A stretch of DNA of 64,000 bases from the NCBI RefSeq assembly GCF_905115235.1, contig NC_051850.1, positions 25,855,010 to 25,919,009 on the forward strand, read 5' to 3'. Both the position numbers and the translations under genes were made by a program. The notes under the pieces were generated by a model. That model did not search any database and had not been told where the DNA came from. It saw only the letters and a list, made by a program, of their open reading frames with translations. Below are positions 22,960 through 34,544 of the stretch, piece after piece. The first letter of the stretch is position 1, and each line of letters opens with the position of its first letter. This DNA comes from Hermetia illucens. Its lineage: Eukaryota > Arthropoda > Insecta > Diptera > Stratiomyidae.

Positions 22960-25790
22960 GAACAATGTTGCCATCAACTAGTCATGATATGCGGTACACT
23001 TACTTTAATAAACCGGAGCCTTCACGTTCGAAATGATTGGACTGCGATGGGCACTGTGAGAAAACATTCCACCTGAAGTGCTTGGGTGTTCTCCATCGTT
23101 TTTGGATATTCGCACGAAATTCCCAGCTAATATTACATATCGCTGCAATATCTGAAGCGATTCCACGATCTCTGATACGCCGAATGAAAATCTTCCACCT
23201 GCCGTTTCTTCCGTTCATTCCGGCCACGACGTATTAATTTCCAAGGCAGCAGTCCCGGTTCATTCAACATACATGCTATTCCCAAAGTGTGGGGTCCACC
23301 CTCTATAACATCCCAAAGTGCCGTGCGTCAAAGCATTATGTATGAGAGTTTGGTTGTGACTAAGCATACACCTTCTGAAGCGTTAAGTAGTGCCTCTTCA
23401 ACGGTCGTTTCTTCTAGGACATCGGATCATCAAGCTTCTGGTGAAGGGTCACCCACTGACGCAGCTAATAATATCCACATACCAGATCTACCAGAGTCAT
23501 TAAACCGCGATGCATCAGCAGCCTCTTATTTAAATCAGGTTTCAACTTTCTCTACACCACCGATGCAGTAGTCTTCAAATGGCAAGTTGGCAACAGATTA
23601 TCCAGTCCACTCCACGCCCGATTCATCTTTACGCATCGTTATACCTCCCAAACAATTATTTGTTTCGAGGTACGCCTTCGACACCTCTTCGGATGACATC
23701 CTGAACTATGTTAAAGACTTTGTTGTTACTTGCCGACACCATTGCTTAACGAGGAACAAGAATCCTGGCCGAATCATAGCATCATTCAAAATTACCTACC
23801 CACATGACTTGAAGGGATTAAATCATCTGTCATTTTGGGCTCGCGGCGTTTTCATGAAGGATTTTGAGCGACACTCACCCTGAAAATTTCCGTTTCAGCT
23901 CAATTCTAGTGTACACAATGGAGAGCTCCTCGATGGATACTCTGTCCTTTGTATTCGCGTGTTGTGATCGCGATTTGCATATGCCAGGTGGTGAGAGGTG
24001 GTGTTTTAGTTGCCTCTAGGCAATGTCTATTAACCCCACTATATCCTTAAGTGCCTGTCCTTGGAAGTCACCCTAATTTCTCCTCCAAAATGTGATCCAT
24101 TTATAATATCATGTATCTACCTTCCTGGTTCATCTCCAGCCTATCATATCGAGGTACTTTCGGATATCTTCTTGGTCAAATATCCTAGTTTACCTTTCAT
24201 CCTCTACGGGCAATTCAATTTTCTTTCCTTGAATGCCCAGATTCCCCCGGTATTCCCATTCACCCTAATAATTTCCTACCCTGCCTGGTTTACTGCCGAG
24301 GTCTGCAGTACCCTTCGTGAGAAACACAAAGCTCGTCAAAGGTTTTAACGTTTCGGCAATAACGAAGACAAGGCAAAGCGTATAACTCTACGTTCGTCTG
24401 CAAAAATTCTTATAAAACAGGCACATTCCCAATATTTAAATTCTATTTCCTTTTCTATATAAATATTCTCGAGCGACGGAAATTCGAAAATTTTCTGGTC
24501 GCATGTCCGCAATTTCCAATCTTCGCCCACTTTGTTAATATCAAATTCAAAGATCATATTTTTTATTCCTCTAAATCAGCTCGTGACCTTCTTCGGTATC
24601 ATTTCTCCTCCAATTTTACTCCTAGCCATTCATGTTACTTCTCTTCCGACATACTTGAGTCTTCTTCGGCTAGCATACTCTCCATTCGTCTTCTCCTTCT
24701 ATTGTCGAATTCCTACTTGGAAACGTCGATGTTAGTGATGGCTGCGGTCCCAATGGCATTTCGAATCTCTTCCTGAAAAAATGTAAATCGAGCAACATCC
24801 TTCCCCTTACTATAATTTATAACAAGAGCTTGTCCGAGGATATTTTTCTGGACATGTGGAGGGAAGATCCTATTATACCATTACACAAAAAAGGTAACAA
24901 TACCCGGACTGAAAACTACCAACCTATGTCCATATTTTCTTCCTTCTCCAGAATTGTTGAAAGATACGTAAAAGACTACGTCTCGTTTCCGTCACCTCAT
25001 TGTGAAAGAGCAGCACGACAAGAAACGACGTCCATACAATCAATAGTGACTTCTCCAAATCCTTCGATTCCATTAAACCCTCCTTGCTTCTCACCAAATT
25101 CGATCGTATGGATTTCCGACAAGTATTCTCTCCTCGTTGAGATCTTACTTCGATGGTAAAGTAAATCATGTTTTCTTCAATGGTTGTATCTCGTTTCCAT
25201 TTCCAGTCTCAGCCTCTCGAGAGTACTCCAAGGGTCCATGCTCGGTCCATTTCTGTTTTCACTTTTCGTGAATGATCTTCCTTCCTTGTTAACCTGTCCT
25301 AGCCTTTTATATGTAGATGATTTAAAATTGTTTTCTGTTGTCGGTTACTAAACCTCTAAAGAAACTCCCAACACCTCCACCGTACTGACTTCGGTTCGCC
25401 TGCCAATCAGTGCAGCCTTCAGTCAAACCTTAACACATTATCTCATGCGTTATGCGTTCGTAACAAGTTGCCACTTAAGTGAAGAAATACTACTCTTTAT
25501 GCTATTCACTAAAAAGTTCTCCCCCGATACCCGTTTATTATCTTGATGGTCAAACCTTAACTGTGATTGCCTCTTACAAGGACCTAGGTGTGACATTTGA
25601 CAGCAAACATCGATTTAATTTTCATTATATCGATGTACTCAGCCGCGCTTCCAAAATGTCTGGCTTTATCCGTCCTTCCTCTTATCAATTCAGGAATCAC
25701 CATTCCTCAGTCATCCTTTATAAATCCTTCATCTGTTATATGATATACTCGTGAAATACACAGAAAATTGTTGGGGTCTTTATGTCCCCG
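22960..25790 (+). mobile_element. CR1/L2-like LINE relic with PHD-finger-like ORF1
   Basis: The front encodes CDGHCEKTFHLKCLG (about 23040), which resembles the PHD-type zinc finger in ORF1 of CR1-group LINEs. A Ser/Thr-rich stretch follows. Endonuclease pieces come next (GGVLVASRQCLLTPL near 24000 and YLPGSSPAYHIEVL near 24120). Then come reverse-transcriptase pieces: FLDMWREDPIIPLHKKG (24850) and NYQPMSIFSSFSRIVERYV (24920), followed by LYVDDLKLFSVV (about 25310, motif C). The C-terminal DLGVTFDSKHRFNFH lies near 25580. Frames shift repeatedly, so the copy is dead, but both ORFs are represented along 2.8 kb. Its 3' end merges into the duplicated region upstream of gene 3. Confidence 0.65.
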
Positions 25791-25989
25791 CAGGGCAAGC
25801 TACGTTTTATTTTCCAAGGACGGACAGAATGTCAAACGAAAATTGTCTGGTAGACCAGTATAGTTCTCCTCTTTAAAGGTCACCGTCTTCTAGTCAATCT
25901 GTGTTTCGAACGAAAAGGGTAAGGGATTCAAACGCAACACTGTCTCCGTCGCTAGTAGTGGTTTTCATTTGACATATATCGATCCCTTC

Positions 25990-26720
25990 TACATTGCCGG
26001 ATGTTGCGGTTGAATCCCTCCGTATTCTGCTTACCCGTACCTCCCCCCCCCCTCTTCGTAACTTGGCCAATGCATTTATGTTATTTGGCAGTCTGCTTAC
26101 TTTTAACTCTTATTTTAGCCTACTTCTGGCGTACTTCACTTTCTTCATTACACAGGGAAAACATTTTTCTTGGAGACTTCTTCTCCCTTAATCCGCATTT
26201 TGTAAAACCTCGCCATACCCCCATGACACCAAGAACCAATTGTAAGTACAGAAAAAAACTCAACAGAAATATTGAAATCGCCAAAATCTTCCAATATCTT
26301 TCAATCTTATCTGAGTCTCAATTCGAAACGATTCGTTGTAAATATGCAAATTTTATCACACCCCCTTACCAAATACAACTAACGCCGCATTTTGCATCTC
26401 ATTAACACCTTTCGCTTTCATTTTGATATTTTATTCCTACACCTGAAACGAATACCCGAAAATAAGTATCTTGAACCCCATTTCGTTTATTGATAAATGC
26501 GTGCTTTTAATTCGATTGAGAAATTCTATTCAACTTTATTTTACGTATTTTGTGCAAGCGCATTGAAGAATTCTTATATTTTATTTTATTTCAAATTTAT
26601 TGCAAACATCCAGAATTTGGTCCCGGAAAATTTGTATAAATACTGAGCCCGATGCACCAAACTGCATCACTCAGGTTTGATTCATTCAAAGAGTACACGT
26701 CTAATTATTATAAATAAAAT
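25990..26720 (+). promoter_or_regulatory. Promoter region of secreted-protein gene 3
   Basis: The TATA box tataaata (26635-26642) is followed by gcatcactcaggtttga (26663-26679). The shared upstream blocks (tgtaaatatgcaaattttatcacacccc, then gcattttgcatctcattaac near 26391, and a longer middle block also seen at gene 1) are all present, making this the fullest version of the common promoter. A long C run (about 26042-26051) lies near its left edge. Confidence 0.75.
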
Positions 26721-27092
26721 GGTGAGTCCTTTCCTATTTCGTCCAAATCCAAAAAACCTACAGTTTCCAAATCCTTACAGAAGTTCATCGTAGTTGCTTT
26801 AGCTTTAATTGGTGCTGCAGTTGCCCTCCCACCACCAGGACATATTGGTCTAGTTCAGGTGGCTCCGGCGCATGGAACACTTCTTCACGGAGGTCTATTG
26901 GGTCATGCTCCAGGTGCGGTGGTTGTTGCACCAGCACATGGGATTATAAATCCCCATCATGAAGCCGCAATTGGATCAGCTTACCATACCGGATACCAAC
27001 ATGGTCTCACTTCCAGCCATAATATTGCCATCCCTGTTCATGGAGGACATCATGGCGTTTTACCAGCGATTCCAACGCATCATGGGAAATAA
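26719..27092 (+). CDS. Small secreted His/Gly/Pro-rich protein, gene 3 (two exons)
   Basis: ATG (26719-26721) is followed by a 59-base intron (26722-26780, GTGAGT...TTACAG) and exon 2 (26781-27092), giving 104 residues. The signal peptide is MKFIVVALALIGAAVA. The mature start LPPPGHIGLVQ, two APAHG units, the INPHHEAAIG block and the core SAYHTGYQHGLTSSHN follow, and the protein ends in PTHHGK as in gene 1. It has lost the NLASHGAIL segment of gene 1. AATAAA lies at 27147-27152. It combines features of genes 1 and 2, so either gene conversion or stepwise duplication is possible. The frame is intact and the function is not established. Confidence 0.87.
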
Positions 27093-27154
27093 ATTATGGA
27101 AACCTGTACGGATTATTTCACCAGTGTGAACAATCAATGGCGACAAAATAAATG

Positions 27155-28325
27155 AATAATTTCAAAAGCAAGAATCTGTTTGAATGTTCAGTATTATTTT
27201 TTTGGTTTTAATTTTTGAAATTTTCATAACTGCGGAGTGAACAAAATTCAATACAGAAAGACATGAAAAAACGGCAATCCCATTTCGTTTTTTGTAACCG
27301 CGGAAATTAAAAATTTTCAATTCTGCAACAAATAACACTCCCTCGCCTGACGTTGTCCTAAAAGTGCTATACACACTTAGTACCATTAAGTAAAAGGGCC
27401 AGTTTCATCTTTTCCTGAAAACCCTTATATGTGGCTACCACCCATAAAGGGGTGGAGAAAAGCACTCAAGTCGCAAGCGCTAGCAGTGTGGCAGTTCTTG
27501 CTATCATCATACATGCATAACGTGGATTTCCTCGAAATTCAGCTGTGCGTCAATCTTCAAACCAGCTACCCAATAACTTGTTTCAAAGTGATGGCATGAC
27601 TACCAACCAGAATGTCAACCGTAAGACTTTGGCCACTCCGCCAAAATTGTTGGTTCTGCTAAGTCAAGCTGGACCATCACCTCACTCGTGTTTTGATGGC
27701 ATTGTTGGTATCATTAGCACACATTTCCACATATTGTGGCGTCCTTCGGCATAAAAAAAGTGAGAACCCTATTGTGCACGACTTTTTACAGAAAAGAGTT
27801 TAGCATCAGACTTCACAATATTTCTACTGTGACAACATACTACTTAGATTCGCCATCTGTACCGTTCTTTCTGCTCTTTCTGAAATGTAATTCTTAATCA
27901 GCTTAATTAAACTAATAAGTTTCCCAGTGCTTATTGGAGCAAAGCTAACCTATTTCATGAGTACGGAAAACTCCTTTTATCATACTAGATACTGATAGTA
28001 ATCTTGACCTCAAGCTGCAGGTGGGCTAAAGATCAGCGCTCCAATTTTTATAAAAAGATGCCAACAAGTGAGGTCCTCACTCCAACTTCTTCAAAACATT
28101 CATATACCAGAAATTCAAATCCACCTTCACTGAACGTTCTTTCAAACGCTCCCGCTTACATATGACCTGCTTAGATCCACCACCAAAACTTACGACCGCC
28201 TTGTTACAAGCTTAATAGTCAACAAACCACCACACCATACCGTCTGCTATGAAAGCTATGCGACTCCGATGAAAATTGAGCGCGATTGTGGTGTCTGAGA
28301 AAAGTATCGCTCTCTTAACATTGCA
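27155..28325. other. Intergenic, nothing recognised
   Basis: No motif was recognised. The last 250 bases may belong to the decayed LINE that follows. Confidence 0.45.
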
Positions 28326-28329
28326 TTTC

Positions 28330-28890
28330 TGGATATCAGACGAACTCATCTGCTATACTCTGCAGCAACACGTAGTACTGGAAGAGCTTGTGCGCTGAGT
28401 TAAATTGCTCAAACATGATCCGAAAAGTAAAGTTCAATATTCAGCGGCTGTATCAAAACCACTTCTCATCTCTGTCGGTGTTCAATGGGGAAACGCCCTC
28501 TCGCCATTTTCGATATTTTTGTTATAGACCCTGTCATACTGTCACCCAACGTCCAACGCACTATACACTGCTTTAGGCTGATGTTTATCTAGACCAACTT
28601 CTTCAAAAATGGAAAGATTATCATGAAACAGGCATTATCACTGTCAGTGGTGTCCTGCCCAGAACTGAGCGATTTGCCACTTGCCAAGATTGGTTTCAAC
28701 ATCGAAGTCGATGGTAAACGACCGAATAGGCGGTCGAAACAACAGTGACTTTATACGCTGAATGGGGTTTTGAGGGCCTCGCGATTACATCCAGATCAGG
28801 CAAATGACAGATCAAAATGGGGCAACCGGTCAAGACAAACCAATCCTGCTTGTGAACGGAACTAGGGTGAAAGAAAAAGAAGAAGGAGTT
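28330..28890 (+). mobile_element. RTE-like LINE, family beta, copy D5
   Basis: On the + strand, VLEELVR and KSKVQYSAAVSKPLLISV (28375-28475) are followed by VQWGNALSP, a worn motif B. After a loss of the middle comes the 3' end, parallel to copy D1 (ccaagattggtttcaacatc, catccagatcag), with the tail gaaagaaaaagaagaagg (28869-28886). It is dead. Confidence 0.65.
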
Positions 28891-29585
28891 AACTGGAATG
28901 CCACTGATGGGGCGCTTGCTCTCTAAGTCGACAAACAACCAAGGTCATTTTTACGTTACTAACTGCCAACAACTTTTAAAGTTGTTTCTGCCGTCAAGCT
29001 AGTGTTTCGAGTGTGCATCTCTTCATTCGCCTTCCCGAGTCTCTTTTGGGGAACCTTGTATCAGGAGCAATAGAAACATAGAATCTTACAGATATGTTTC
29101 CGCACCGCAATTTTATCAGTCTGTGCATTATGAGCTTCTCTCTTGCCTTTTGGCTGTCACTTGGTTCTGTCGTCATTAAGGCTTCTCAAAAAGCGGCATC
29201 AAATCTTCCGTTTAGGGAAGTCTTTCTAAAGTACATAACCTCCGGAACAGATTTGGTCTTTGGAAAAATGCCGGTTTATGCCTTACCACTTTTTTTGAAG
29301 ATAATAATCAAACATATTCTGCTTTGAGCTTACCACCTTTCCTTTTGGTTGAACATCCGTTCACTACTCCATAATTGTTTTTCTCTTTTGCTATTGTTGC
29401 TTTCACTGTACTAAGTACACCACTGTGGCGATCGATAATGTTCATATATGATGGGAAATGTTCAAACACACTTTGCGAGAGCAGGTCCTCGGATCCTTGG
29501 CAAACGGGAACTTCAATACCCCAGACATCTGTAACTGGCTTTTACATATATGATCAACCTAACTTTCTTATGTTTCTCTGCATAG
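28891..29585. other. Unassigned, carries the repeat also seen near 12.15 kb
   Basis: 28967-29027 resembles 12123-12195. Nothing else was recognised. Confidence 0.4.
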
Positions 29586-29589
29586 AAGG

Positions 29590-29915
29590 TATTTGGGACT
29601 GCACTCTTCAGCAATATGCTCTACTCCATATGTTCGGCACAACTTGAACCTATCATACATTTTCCCGAAACATGTCCCAATCCCAGAGATTTGAAAACCC
29701 TCTTTGGCGATATCTGTTCTCACAGCCAACAGCTTCGAATAGCAAGGCTATTGTGACCGTGCGAGTACCACCACATACATTACATAGCCTTATCACATTG
29801 GCCCCCAGGATCGAATCTAGCCTAAGTTGAGTCTTTAAGACCTCGCAGATCTCTGCTTTTGTGGTGATGTTATCTAAGTCCTTGCACTCAATCAGCATTG
29901 AATCCTGGCTCACCT
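29590..29915 (-). mobile_element. ORF1 fragment of an R1-type LINE, minus strand
   Basis: The minus strand reads ITTKAEICEVLKTQLRLDS, then ANVIRLCNVCGGTRTVTIAL and a decayed zinc-knuckle area (GFSNLWDWDMF in place of a CFKCLGFGH-type motif). This is the usual end of ORF1 in R1-type LINEs. No other part of that element follows it downstream on this strand. Confidence 0.5.
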
Positions 29916-29939
29916 TTACCTCGGGGTCTTAGCAAGAAA

Positions 29940-30610
29940 AATTGCGAACGAGGCAACAGAGTTGAACTGAAGATAAACATCAACAAACCCAAGGTTCTCA
30001 GTCTGACGGGTCATCGCACTCTCCCTAGGAGTCCTTCAGGACGTAATTAATGGGCAGAACATCGAAAGCGTTGATCAATTGTATATTTAGGAGTCGTGTT
30101 TTCTGCCAACGGCGGCGCCGAACTAGATGCTGCTCGACGCATTAATGGCGCTAGATTCGCATTCACTGCCCTGTCCTAAATCTGAAAATGAAGTTATCCC
30201 CATGGCAAAATCAAGTGCAGACTGCTCTTATTGCTAGTGTTCTTTCTGTGTTGCTATGTGGAGGTAGCACATGCAAAGTAAATTCCACTGATACTCAAAA
30301 GCTCCACGCCTTTGTCAATATCTGTCTGATTCGGATCATCGGAATAACTGAGCTGACACTAGCTCAAATGAACAACTTGGTCGGTGCACAAGCTTGACAC
30401 TTACATGCGATGTGATCGGAAGAGGGAAGTGGCAGTTGATAGGTCACACATTAAGGAGGAGCGACAATTGCATTGTGGGCCAAGTTGGCCGACGACTGGG
30501 TCTCCCCAGGGGCACTTGACGCAGAACAGTAGAGGACGAGTGTGAGCATCTCGGGAAGTCGTGCGGAGGAGGGCGAAAGGGTATTTCAGGTAACCACGAA
30601 TGATGGCGCG
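29940..30610 (+). mobile_element. C-terminal reverse-transcriptase fragment of a LINE
   Basis: VYLGVVFSANGGAELDAARRI (about 30080-30145) is followed by SVLLCGGSTCKVNSTDTQKL and FVNICLIRIIGI (30240-30350). Worn pieces of a WIGHTLR-like region come next, then PQGSRRRGRP-type sequence. This is the segment that follows motif C in a RTE/CR1-like family distinct from alpha and beta. The frame is broken in several places. Confidence 0.55.
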
Positions 30611-30619
30611 TTGGTGTGG

Positions 30620-32110
30620 TTGACGCGCTATACCCGACAATGAGGTGAAGGACAAACATATTATGCCGACCATCTCATCTACCAAGGATGTCTGCATCAT
30701 TCCTAAGATGACAAAGGCTGCTGGCACTTGAGACAGCTCTGAAATAAGAAAGCACCCTTAGGACTGTCCACCTATAGACCGCACTCAGTTCATGAGTTAC
30801 GCATGATATTTGAGAGGCTTTCCCCAAATTAGGATTGCATAAAACAAGATCGAACTCATTACCTTGGCAATAAGTAGCCTACAAGTACACAGCGGCTCTG
30901 CAACATTCATCATTCTTTCAGAAGCCATATTCACGTGAAGAATTTGTCACAAGTACACTGCACGAGTTGTTTAAAGCTAAACTTCCCAAGAATTTGATGG
31001 CCGGCGTGAAACTGATGATGTAGTTGTCAATTCTAATGCAGGCCTAATTTGGCTTATGGCACTTGGTAATGAGAACCAATTCTATTTTTTTCTCAGCAAG
31101 TGACTGTCTAAAGCTCTCAAACTCAACAACTCTTAGCATCACTGGTTTATTCACTTGAGAATAACTCAGCATCCTCTTGCAAGTACAAACAATGCTACAT
31201 CATTCACGTAATTCACTACCGTAGCCTCCTCCGGAAACCATAAATTAAATAATCATTGCACACGATGTTTCCCTGCAGTGACTCACTCCCACGAAATATT
31301 TTCTGGTACTAACCACTCCGTAAATAGTGTTCTAGGCCACGTCAATAATGAATTTGATGGCATCAATGGTTGATCTGGTTTAACGGAATCCATACTGCCG
31401 ATCTGAATGGCCTTCTTGACCCTCAATAACAGGGAGCAATCTATTGTAGATCATCCGTTCTATAAGAGGAAGGTTCATCTGGATATTTACCAGCCTTAGG
31501 CAGCAGTACCAGTAGCGACTCAATGCTGCAGGAAATATCTCCTCGGACATGCATGTTATGAACACCTCAGCGAATTTGTCTGGGTCTGGATTTCACTTAA
31601 AGCTTTTATTCGGTATTCCTTCCAAGCCAGAAACTTGCTGTTACTTAGTCTATCGTAGATCTCCAAAGATTCGTGTGTGACGACTGTAGAAGTTGCTGTC
31701 ATATTCACAGATCTTTGAAAGGTGTCCCGGTCCCCAGGAAGGAAGTAGGATACGTAATTCAGGAAGGAAGTAGGACACGTAATTTTTAAGGTAACCGGCT
31801 TCTGAATCATTTCATTATAATTCTATAGGCGCTTCGTCGCACCTCGAAGTAGAACTTTCCCTTTGTTCCACTGCATGAGGTTTTTGCCGGCTTCTTTATG
31901 TTCTTGCTCTTTTTTTACCTGATAGATTCTACCTACTGCCCTCTGAACCATTCATTTGGCTCATTGGCAGGTTTGTTCACAATAGTTCCACCAATAGTTA
32001 CGTCTTCTATTGGAGATCTACAAGCGAGCCATATGCTTTGATGATGCAGTGTATCACAGGGAGGGCTTTTTCCACGGAAGCACCTGCCTTAGTAGGTTGA
32101 CCTTGCTGCG
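30620..32110 (-). mobile_element. R1-type LINE relic, minus strand
   Basis: Minus-strand pieces: a linker near 32000-31850; ERMIYNRLLPVIEGQEGHSDRQYGFR-like sequence at 31460-31380 (reverse-transcriptase motif 2, typical of R1); and, after a loss of the core, a C-terminal piece with FVILGMMQTSLVDEM (30710-30660). It is strongly decayed. Confidence 0.6.
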
Positions 32111-32900
32111 CTTCTACGAGAGTTTGCTGGTCAAATGCGTTCATAGACCATGGACCTGATGCGCTTCTCGACTTTGGATATGAAAGGTATGATAGTATCC
32201 TGCAGGGAGACCCTATTGCATGCCTCCTCTTTAGTTCGAAGGTAATTTCTTGGGGATCGCTTTGGCTGTAGCCCTCACTAACATACTATAACCTATTGAT
32301 AAGAAATTCAGTGGAAAGGTCGATGCGTGACACCTTTTGGGCTGAACTTAAGAAGAATATGCCCAAAGATGTAAAGGAAGAGAATGGGGTTTTCTTTTCA
32401 CCATTCACTTAGCTCTTTTCGAAATGGCACCCAGTTTTGTCATTAGTTTTAAAGAATGGAGGGAGGGCGGAGGTTGGAAAATAGCCATTTATTTTAAAGG
32501 ATCATTTTCAGAAAATGCTCAACCGCAAAATCTGAAAAAATCGTGGTGATGCCCCTATAACAGTATATAGGCCTCAAAATACCCAAAATCGATATTCTTT
32601 ACAATAAAGGCAGTACTAGAACTTTACCATATTTTTTAAAAATTGACTGGAAACCCCCTTAAGTCCACCTTTTGATCAAAGAATTTGCAGTGACATAGGC
32701 TATACTACAAACCATGATACCACCAAGTTTGATGGAATAGTGTATTAAAGGCGTAGTTAGTATGGATCAAATTTACCTCTTTTGTGTAAATGTATTGTAA
32801 CCCAAACTTTTTGTTTATATATATACTACGGGCAGCTCACGCAACTAAAGCTCAATATTATTAAAGGTAAAAACTCAATTATGCTGAAATTATTTGCTGA
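32111..32900. other. Mostly unassigned
   Basis: A short LQGDPIACLLFSSK (about 32198-32240, + strand) looks like motif B of a lost LINE. The rest, including an AT-rich part before gene 4, shows nothing recognisable. Confidence 0.4.
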
Positions 32901-32954
32901 TTTATTTATTTACTCCGAAATGTTTCCTCTCCACACTTTTACCTGTTTCTGATT

Positions 32955-33441
32955 TTACAATTTGCCGTATGTACCCTGACCACCTACTGACTGACCTATA
33001 ATGGTTGGCACGATTGGTGATTGTCCATGAATTGGATATCCTGAACCAGAAGCACCAATAAGGTGACTAGGAGCAAATCCTTTCTGATATCCTGCGGAAT
33101 AGGGCGAGCTAACCGCTGGTGCCCGAATGCCAGGGTGCAAAGCAAGAGTAGCCCCAGGATAAGCAGCATTGTTGCCATTCAAATTTCCTGCAGGATTAGA
33201 AGGAACGAATAAGGGTCCAGTTGGAGCATTGGAAACTCCACTTAGATGTGCAGCAGATATAGATAGAGGTCCTGTTGAATGTGAAGCTCCTGACAAAAGA
33301 GATGGCGCATACAAGCCAGTAGCATGATTGGGTGGTGAAAAAGCTACGGCACTGCCAATAGCAACCAGAACGATGATGGTGAATTTCTAAAAGTTGTCAA
33401 ATTAGTAAGGATTATAATCGATGTATCTTAGGACTTACCAT
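32955..33441 (-). CDS. Secreted protein gene 4, divergent member of the family (two exons)
   Basis: ATG alone forms exon 1 (33441-33439). The intron 33438-33387 is 52 bases (GTAAGT...TTTTAG) and exon 2 is 33386-32955, for a total of 144 residues. The signal peptide MKFTIIVLVAIGSAVA is followed by FSPPNH, matching LPPPGH in the other three genes. The core is SPYSAGYQKGFAPSHL. The rest is rich in Gly, Ser, Pro and Ala with far fewer histidines (six after the signal peptide). Gene structure, signal peptide and core place it in the family, but as an older branch on the opposite strand. Two overlapping AATAAA signals lie at 32901-32910 on the minus strand. The frame is intact. A cuticle or matrix role is inferred only. 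Confidence 0.86.
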
Positions 33442-33477
33442 TTTGAGTAAAGTGTATCGCTTCAGTGTTCAATAACT

Positions 33478-33520
33478 TAATGATGCACTCAAATGCAACA
33501 GGGTCAGTATTTATACAAAT
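33478..33520 (-). promoter_or_regulatory. TATA box and start region of gene 4
   Basis: On the minus strand TATAAATA occupies 33515-33508, followed by GCATCATTAAG about 30 bases on, comparable to gcatcactcag in the other three genes. An AATTTGTATAAATACTGA string matches the one before gene 3, so core-promoter sequence is kept although the coding region has diverged. Confidence 0.75.
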
Positions 33521-34540
33521 TTGCAAAGGCAATTTTTTATATCTTCCAAAACTAACTATAAATCCGAAACATGGTGATAAGAATAAAATGAACTCACAAG
33601 TAAATTACATGATAAAAAAATTTAAGATCAGGACATATAAGTGAATTACGGTAGTAAACTAAAGAGACACATTAATCACTTAAGTAACAAGATTAAACTC
33701 TTCATCTTCAATCGATAAGAAATGAAAAGGATAAATACAAACTGAGATGGAAGCTAATGACATTCAAAATTTACATGTCCTCTTTTATATTATATATAGT
33801 ATAGGAAATTCCGCAAGCCGGTTAAAGAGTAAAAGATATCCATTGTCCAAAGCAAAGTATAATAATTTGCATCAAAGGAAACTGTGCTTATAATTAACAT
33901 CAGTCACAATCGTCTGAATGCGAAAAAAAAACGAAAAAATAAATAACAATTCTGTAATATGAACCGTGGGCTTACACCCAATAAACCATAAAAGACTTTT
34001 TTACATATATGTACATAAAAAGTGCACAAAAAGTGCATCTGACTAACTTCAATATTTTTTTTTGTTTTGCTTGTTCATAAGCTAATTAAATTCAGATAAA
34101 ATTCTTTAGTACAAAAAATTCTTTTTTAACATTCTGAATTTTTCAAGATACAACTTTTCCATGTTATTTCATTCTCTTTTGTTATTTATTTTATCATATT
34201 TAGCTATCCTCTCTCTCTAGCATTAAAAACTTATAATAGATATTCATCTATTCTGGAAACTAGCAAATAATTCGTTTTCAATGATGTTAAGACCAAATTT
34301 TAAGTCATCAAAATATTCATTTGGCCTGTTTATCTAAACTTTAAACTACTTTTCTCGAGGAACATAAAACATGGTCTTATTTCACAAGAAGTGGGTCTGA
34401 GCAGAATTTTCAACTTAGGAGTTAAATGAAAACAAAATTTTCCTCTACCATAATTCCAAGTGAAAGAATTTTCCTACCAAAAGCTCGCTACCAATATGGC
34501 ATGATAGTAATATCTGGTGAAATTCTGGATCTAAAAGTAA
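33521..34540. other. AT-rich intergenic DNA
   Basis: No open frame of note and no repeat recognised. It is strongly AT-rich. Confidence 0.6.
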
Positions 34541-34544
34541 ATGG

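Noticed and set aside
26001-26405. Open frame of 134 codons upstream of gene 3
   Set aside because: It lies in the duplicated promoter region; the matching stretch before gene 2 does not keep the frame.
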